Of a stretch of DNA of 64,000 nucleotides, positions 57,929 through 64,000 are shown one piece after another. The translations under genes were made by a program, and so were the position numbers. The number at the start of each line of letters is the position of its first letter. Position 1 is the first letter of the stretch. The notes beneath the pieces are model-generated. The model did no database searches, was not told the DNA's origin, and saw only the letters and a program-made list of their open reading frames with translations. Source of the DNA: Lineus longissimus (Eukaryota; Nemertea; Pilidiophora; Heteronemertea; Lineidae); contig NC_088324.1 of NCBI RefSeq assembly GCF_910592395.1, forward strand, positions 14,472,953-14,536,952, given 5' to 3'.

Positions 57929-60900
57929 CTGGAAAAAGTTTTTTGTTGCAGGTTACAAAATGCCAGCTAGATATTGAGACACATCTACAAAAAGTTAAGA
58001 TGATTCTGGTGTCAGGTCAACCATAGGCCACACATCGCACATTTTCAAAAGCATCAGCTTCAGGAGAAAACCTCAGAGATGATTGATGCTTTTAACATCA
58101 ATGCTGACACTTTCTCACCCCTTCCCTTGCAAATACAAATCCCTTTCAGGTAACACTTACAGTGTCTCTCTTCAAGTACTGACTTATCTTGTTCGCCTCC
58201 CGCAGCAGTAGCGCATTCCTATAAAGGTCCATCCGGTTACCGTTCTGGTCGATTTTCAATGGCGTAAGTTGCCCCAAGGGCTGTTTGACTGGCGTTGCAC
58301 TCTCTTTCTTGCTCCTCAACTCCGACAGTCGTTTCACATCCAGCTGTATCTTCTGCTTTTCGTTCTCAAGTTTTTCAAAGAACTTGAAATGGCTGATCTT
58401 GGAGTTTTTGACAGCCTATAACAATAAAAAGAAACTTTTCGGTCTGATCAACAAACAAAAGTTCAGCATCCAATCATGAAAACTGAATCATTGATTATTA
58501 ACATGTACTGCGACAGTGTAGGTTGATGAGTGATGTGATACCACAGGTTGGACTGGTTCCATATTTGACCTCAAACGACAGCAGGATCACTTCAGCCGCA
58601 ACACAACTATATGATCATTTTCAGTTGAAATACGTTGTATATTCAAACAAGTGAGACTCAACTGCCAATATTCAGCAACCTAACACACATGCAAACACAC
58701 TGCTGTGGAGAAAACTAGTCCATATGGAACATCATGGTGCAAGCAAATACCTGATTAGCAGCCTGAGCCTCGAGTTCAAGTCGTTTCTTGTTGGCGATCA
58801 CTGTTTGCTGTAGCAACTGGTTCTGTCTCTCCAGCTGTTCAGCTTTCTTCATTATACCCTCAGTATCTTGGTGGGTCTGCTCCTCTTTGGCTTTCTGCAA
58901 GAAATATTGAAATTTAAAATTGGCTTACTGTACAGAAAATGATATGAGTCCAAAGTTCAGATTAACATAACCTAAGTTGAGTCGTCAGATAGTATCTTTC
59001 AAGAGCTTTCCAATGAATGGTCTGGCCAACTATGGGGCAGCAATATGATTTTCAGGCCCACATGTGAATGGGTCAGCTAACAAGCCAAACTTTACTAACC
59101 AATTCTCTCTCCAGCTGGGCCAGGCGGCCCTCGTATGATGTCTTCTGCTGTATCAACTCCTGCGCTGCCTGCTGCCTCGTCTTCTCAAGCTTTTCCTTCA
59201 GTTCTTTCTTCGCTGAACTCTTCACAGATTCCAGTTCATGCCTCATCTCCTCTTGGGCCTTTTTCCTCGTTTCTTCTAGTTCTTGCTCAAGTCTGAAATA
59301 CAAAGGATTTTAACAAATGTCAACAATATCCAAGCATGAAGTTTCCACAGCACTACAAATCGAAATGCTGGCCAGTGAGAGATTGGTGAGATTAACATGA
59401 GAATTTTCATACCTGGCATTCTGAACCCTGATCAGCTCCTGACGCGCAAATTCAAAGTCTTTGACATGGTTTGCCATGGCAGTGTTTGGCCTTCCTTCTC
59501 GCTCCTTCAACTCTTTTGGGTTATTAAACCTGAAATAGTGGTCTCCACCAAGGATAACGCGATCACCCTGAAAATGGAAATAAACAAACAACTTTATCAT
59601 AACTTGAAAATCAATGAATTGTAGACTCTCATTCCAAGTCCAGAAACATACCTGGTACAAGACATAAGTTTTGGCACTTACAACATGATCATTTCGAGAT
59701 AGAATTGTGTACTTAAACTTACATGATGCAGCGTTATCCTCTCAGTGATGAGGTCACCATTGACGTACGTCAGAGCATCGTTTATAGGGATGAGGTAAAC
59801 AACATCGTCAACGTGGTCAAAAAAGCTGAAAAATAACAAGTGTATTTTTTAACAGACTTGCTAAAACAAAGCCCTCATCATTACATTTCTGTTCAATATT
59901 CATTTGATTTGGCACTGTGGTTCGGTCTAGAATAGACTTACCAATGGTCATCAGCAATGAGAGCCCCATTTAACTGTATATCATGTTCAGAAGTGGTCAT
60001 CTTGCGGCCGACCTGTGACTGTCCCGGCTTCAACATGTACAGCAACATCTCGGAGAGCTGCGGGTCTTCATTCAGATTCACAAGGTTTGGCAGTTTGTTG
60101 TTGATTTTCAAAGTCACACCAGATTTCTGAAATAATGAGAAAAGTATGAACTAGGATTTGAGTGACAGGCTGTGGGCTTATTAATTTACAGTGTCAGGAC
60201 AATTTTTGTGAGCATTAAACATGGAAACGTACCTCTAACAACTTTGTCTCCTCCTTCTTCCTGGCTTCAGATGATTGGAGCCTCTCCTGCCATGACCTCG
60301 ACATCTCTTGCATGGCTTTCTCCTTCTCGAGCAGCTTGGACTTGAGTGAGGCTATTTCAGCGAGGCTTGCAGCCTGAGCGTCAAAATCATCCTCAGTGTG
60401 CATAGCATTGCCTGTCTGACTACGCAGCTTCTCAATTTCAGAACGCAACTCTGAAAGACAGATATTTTTTTTAGAAGTTTTGTGGTTTTGATCAAAAAGT
60501 GGTCCCTTCCACTTACCAGCCAGTTCAACCATACATGGCCAACAATCTTATTCTGAAGGGTGTCCTTGAAAGACTCCTCAAAGTTACGACCCCGACCAGC
60601 CTGATCAACATACCTCTGATGAGCCTCGCCTTTGCATCCTCATTTATTCTCGCAGTATTGACAATTGTCCTTGCCTGTCGTGCGTAGCGTAGCGTACTCA
60701 TCGTCTCCTCCAAGCAAATATTAGCAGGACTAACTGTAGCCAACATGGCAGTCTTGGAATTCCCGCCAAGACTTTCTTTCAGCAACCAAGTCAGGACTGA
60801 ATCTCGATAGGGGATGAACACTTTCTTTTTCTTGCTGGGGTTGGAGGAGAGTTCCGAGAGCTGTGATATAACTTTACCGAGTGTGTGGAGCGATTTGTTG

Positions 60901-63369
60901 ATACTAGCACCCTCCTGAAATGAGAATTTAACATGAGATACCAAGAATGTCCAGCCTGCGATTTTTTGAGCATTACAGGGGTTATGAAATGACTGGAACA
61001 CCATCAACTAGAGAAATCTAATATGGAACCTGAACAGGGAAATTTGACCTACCTTGAGTCTATCGCCTGATGTTTTTGCTGCGGACTGCCTCTCACTCCC
61101 TGCCAAGTCAATCAGATTGATCTTACTTGTGGTCGAGTGTTCGTGACATTCTCCCTCCAACACATCAGTCTGAAGAAAGATAACCATAGCTCTGTATATG
61201 ATGAACCAACTACATGTAATACAGGCTCCTGAAAACAAATCTCAGTGGATATTAGTTGTCAAATTAGTTGTCAACACTGCCGTTTTCCCTCATAGCCACT
61301 AGGCTAAGGGACAGGATAATGTCAGAGTCATGTTGGGGAGACCTACCTTAGTTTGGGTGAGCACCACGGTGAATACAGAATGTGATCTGCTACTCTTGTC
61401 ATTCATCCCAGTTGCTGCTGTTGCTCGCTGTTTGTTGCCCAAGTTCAGCCATGTTTGAATATCGTCAAAGGTGTTTACGACGTGCGTTGAGAGACCTTCA
61501 ACATACGGGCCAAGGACAGGGTGCTCACGAACTCTTAGCTGAAAAGACAAAATAGGAATTGGGGTAAATAATCTGATGAAAATAGACAGGATCACAAGGC
61601 TTATTTAATAGGATGCACATTTCTTTTAAAGGAATTGATAATCAGCTGGAGGAGTCCAGTCTGTTGGGTGCCTGACACCCCCACAGGAAAACACTTTTTA
61701 AAACTCTGGATACCTCTGTGGGAACCCAGTGGCCAGGATAAAAAATCAGGATTGGCTTTTTATTATTTATAGAGCAGGAGTGTGGGAGGGGCAGAACCAA
61801 CACCAAAACAATACAGAAGGCCTAGGAGTTACTGATCGGTTGACTAAAAGATAAAGGTAGGCCACTAAGGCGAGAACATTTTTGTACAATTTATTATCAG
61901 GTGCATCTAGTCCACAAACAAAGACCATAAGAAAGGTTAAGACATGTAAATTAACAAAAAAAAGAAAAGAAATTTAAGAAATAAACAGTGAAATTTGAGT
62001 TAAAGAAGCAAAAGTGTTTCAATATGCTGCAAATCCTACCCAAGTTTATCAAGGAAACTTTTCTTTATGAAGCAAAAAGCTTTCTCTTCTTCCACGTCAC
62101 AACCAGACTGAATGAGACAGTCAAAATCCCAATGACTCGGGTGCTCCACACCCCCATTGGGATGTTTTTTTAGAGCTCTGGATATTCCACTGGGAACCCA
62201 GTGGCCAGGGTATAACTAGATGAATAATAACGTAAAAAGAACGAATGTGTTTGAAGTTGGTAACAGCAGCAACAAAATGCAGCATTGAACATGGCCATTT
62301 ACCCATGGTCCAGTGGGATAGACAGGGTAGCAGAAAGCTTCCTGGTACTCTGAGGAGCCCTCCACACAATGCTGGAAGAGATGGCTTGAAATTATGGGCT
62401 ATGACAGAGTAATGACAGCTATAAATGATGGATAATAACAGCTGATGTAATGTAATGACAGGGTGGGCAAAGTAGGAATGGAGTTTTGCTCAGTGAAGGT
62501 GAAGTAGAGTCAGGCAAGAGAAAGCAAAGAGAGGTTACTTTAGAATTTAAAGCAAGCAGAATGGGAAAGATAAGCCTCTACCAGAAAAAATGAGCACGAG
62601 ATTTGTCCATAACGTTACCATGGAGGACTGGACTATATAGGATTACATGTAGGAGATCTGACAAGTTTATCCTACTTACGATTGGTCTCTTCCCAACTTT
62701 CTCATTTAATGAACAGCTAGAGGCAAGCAGGTCGTGGATCTTCTCATTATAGATCTCGAAGAAGCTGATCTCTACGTTTACTGATACCTGGAAGTGGAAG
62801 GACATTCAGAACTAACAATAAGCCAGGTATACAAAGTTTCAATGGTTCAAATACATTCGTACGACTACGATGAAAAGTTGAATAATATTCAAAGTTCTGT
62901 CCATCAGATACACTTGTTAAAGTCATTTTCTTATTCACTTCTCTGAATTTGGTCGAAACACTTTCTTCTCAACACTGGCATGCTATGTTTACAATACAAG
63001 ACTTGTTGCTATCAAACACTTACATGGTCTTTCCCACCAATCAAATCCTCCCGCCTCAAGAACAGCTCCTCACTAAATCGTGGGATAATACCAACTTCTT
63101 CATTATGGCCCATCACGCTGTAACTTTTCCCACTTCCAGTCTGCCCGTACGCAAACAAACACGTGTTGTACCCCTCGAACGCTTTACCCAATAAAGGCTG
63201 GGCGAGCATGTTGTACACATGATCTTGGGAGGCGAATTCTCCGTTGTCCGAGTCAAACGACCAGAAAGAGAAGTCGTACGTAAAGCGATGCGTGCCGTTA
63301 TCGGAGGTGACCGTGGTCTCATTTTCATCCATGGACATGATGCATTTGACATCCGGAAAGGTCAACTCT
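55006..63369 (-). CDS. KIF14: Kinesin-3 family motor KIF14, 5'-partial, 20 exons in window
   Basis: Microtubule motor; human KIF14 acts at the central spindle and midbody with citron kinase and PRC1. Exons, in gene order: 63369-63024, 62787-62680, 61538-61347, 61169-61053, 60914-60614, 60450-60233, 60126-59942, 59825-59723, 59567-59413, 59292-59100, 58894-58751, 58415-58161, 57928-57693, 57585-57401, 57271-57167, 56896-56700, 56385-56203, 56080-55940, 55811-55574, 55391-55006. All junctions are GT-AG and in phase, giving 1328 aa and TGA at 55006. The motor is followed by an FHA domain, coiled coils and a helical tail, in the human KIF14 order (human total 1648 aa). Missing: the first motor strand (family AVRVRPF) and the long N-terminal extension, which lie beyond the right edge. 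KIF14 is favoured over KIF1/KIF13 because similarity continues past the FHA domain into the KIF14-specific tail ([16 protein letters not shown] and following). Confidence 0.96.
58161..59292 (-). CDS. KIF14: KIF14 coiled-coil block (3 exons)
   Basis: Exons 59292-59100, 58894-58751 and 58415-58161. Highly charged, Glu/Lys/Gln-rich heptad sequence: [40 protein letters not shown] and [20 protein letters not shown]. It ends with a less helical linker ([14 protein letters not shown]) and [17 protein letters not shown]. The predicted role is dimerisation. Confidence 0.92.
59413..60450 (-). CDS. KIF14: KIF14 neck and FHA domain block (4 exons)
   Basis: Exons 60450-60233, 60126-59942, 59825-59723 and 59567-59413. 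The first encodes a short coiled coil ([11 protein letters not shown], then [20 protein letters not shown]). The next three encode the FHA fold: [24 protein letters not shown]...[27 protein letters not shown], then [17 protein letters not shown]. The GGDHYFRFN strand is characteristic of kinesin-3 FHA domains. Confidence 0.95.
60614..63369 (-). CDS. KIF14: KIF14 motor domain block (5 exons)
   Basis: Exons 63369-63024, 62787-62680, 61538-61347, 61169-61053 and 60914-60614. Visible motifs: [17 protein letters not shown], the P-loop [10 protein letters not shown], switch [15 protein letters not shown], switch [12 protein letters not shown], and the microtubule-facing [15 protein letters not shown] with [20 protein letters not shown]. 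The block ends with [13 protein letters not shown], where the neck begins. All nucleotide-contacting motifs are intact, so an active ATPase is predicted. Confidence 0.97.
61539..62679 (-). other. KIF14 motor-domain intron with duplicated segment
   Basis: A 1.1-kb intron between two motor exons, with no exon inside. It carries two diverged copies (61666-61740 and 62138-62214) of a segment ending in GGGAACCCAGTGGCCAGG, preceded in both by ACACCCCCA and CTCTGGATA. Probably a small interspersed repeat. Confidence 0.7.
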
Positions 63370-64000
63370 CTGAAAAGATGAAATGGTTATTGTAACTTTT
63401 TTTAGAATTACTCCAGTGCTACTTTTTACTCTTTAGGACAACTATTTTGGAATGGCAATAATGTCACAAACAGGACTCGGGACCATGGCAACACTGAAAT
63501 TAAGGATTGCATTGAAGGCTAAGCAACTGGCCAAGAAAGGGGTTAAAATTTCATTACAGCAGGAATATTTCAACTCCAATCACACCAATGTGAATTTCCA
63601 CTTTGTTGTAGATTTAATTCATCGCCGCAGAGCGTGAAATAATCTGGGCATAATACTCTATTTATGGTTGATTGAATGGGACCATTGATAGCATAATGTG
63701 AAATACATGTCTTTGATTCATGTATCGACCGATCATGAATGGACGAACGTTTTTCAAAACACACACACAAACTGAAAGTTATGGCAGCAGAATGTGGACG
63801 TTTTGTACCCTGATAATGGAGCTCTACAGTTGAGCTGTCAAGGCTTCCTGTTTCTCTGCACTTGGCATGCAACGTTTTGAGGGCAGCGTAATCCCATGCC
63901 TAAAGTTGTAATTTCCCTCAGACACATGCATCTCAAAATTTTTTGTCTTAATCTTATATTTCATCATGTGGTATCATTCCCTATCATTATCAAACTGCAA
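63370..64000 (-). other. KIF14 intron running off the window
   Basis: The phase at the acceptor (63370) requires an upstream exon encoding the first motor strand. I searched the - strand here for an AVRVRPF-type sequence and found none, so that exon is beyond base 64000. Confidence 0.7.

Noticed and set aside
63370-64000. First motor exon of KIF14
   Set aside because: No sequence encoding the conserved first motor strand (AVRVRPF type) was found on the - strand before the window ends.

Overview
The window is animal nuclear DNA. It is AT-rich, its genes are split by GT-AG introns, and it holds intact orthologues of metazoan gene families. The protein families and the gene density suggest a non-vertebrate animal, probably marine (lophotrochozoan or invertebrate deuterostome), but the sequence alone does not fix the phylum. 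I see no bacterial, phage, CRISPR or integron-like content.

Four protein-coding genes can be supported. (1) A discoidin-domain receptor tyrosine kinase (DDR) lies on the + strand. I rebuilt 11 coding exons between 9367 and 39063 by splice sites, phase continuity and family similarity. They run from the middle of the discoidin domain through the DS-like domain, transmembrane helix and complete kinase to the stop codon. The signal peptide and the first part of the discoidin domain were not found and are probably upstream of the window. One intron of about 19.2 kb (11624-30815) interrupts the discoidin domain. (2) HDHD3, a REG-2-like HAD hydrolase, is on the - strand with a single coding exon at 49586-50323. 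(3) MED27, a Mediator subunit, is on the + strand with five coding exons at 51187-52976. It is divergent from HDHD3, with about 860 bp between the two start codons. (4) KIF14, a kinesin-3, is on the - strand. Twenty coding exons between 63369 and 55006 cover most of the motor, the FHA domain, the coiled coils and the tail. The first motor strand and the N-terminal extension run off the right edge. MED27 and KIF14 converge tail to tail.

Region by region: 1-9366 has no supported exon but has a roughly 170-190 bp tandem repeat (430-1070) and a tRNA-derived SINE-like element (3450-3705). 9367-39063 is the DDR gene with large, repeat-bearing introns. 39064-48884 is the probable DDR 3' UTR (minisatellite and hairpin-repeat cluster) followed by intergenic DNA with a MITE-like hairpin. 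48885-64000 is the compact HDHD3-MED27-KIF14 block. A fold-back element with internal 41-bp repeats lies between MED27 and KIF14.

The proteins act in separate processes: collagen-type matrix signalling (DDR), HAD hydrolase chemistry (HDHD3), RNA polymerase II transcription (MED27) and cytokinesis (KIF14). They form no operon or pathway. The human orthologues map mostly to 6p21, 1q and 9q32-34, the regions known as the MHC paralogon, so the cluster may keep an old linkage. I found no convincing undescribed gene system. The most unusual content is the set of palindromic and tandem repeats.
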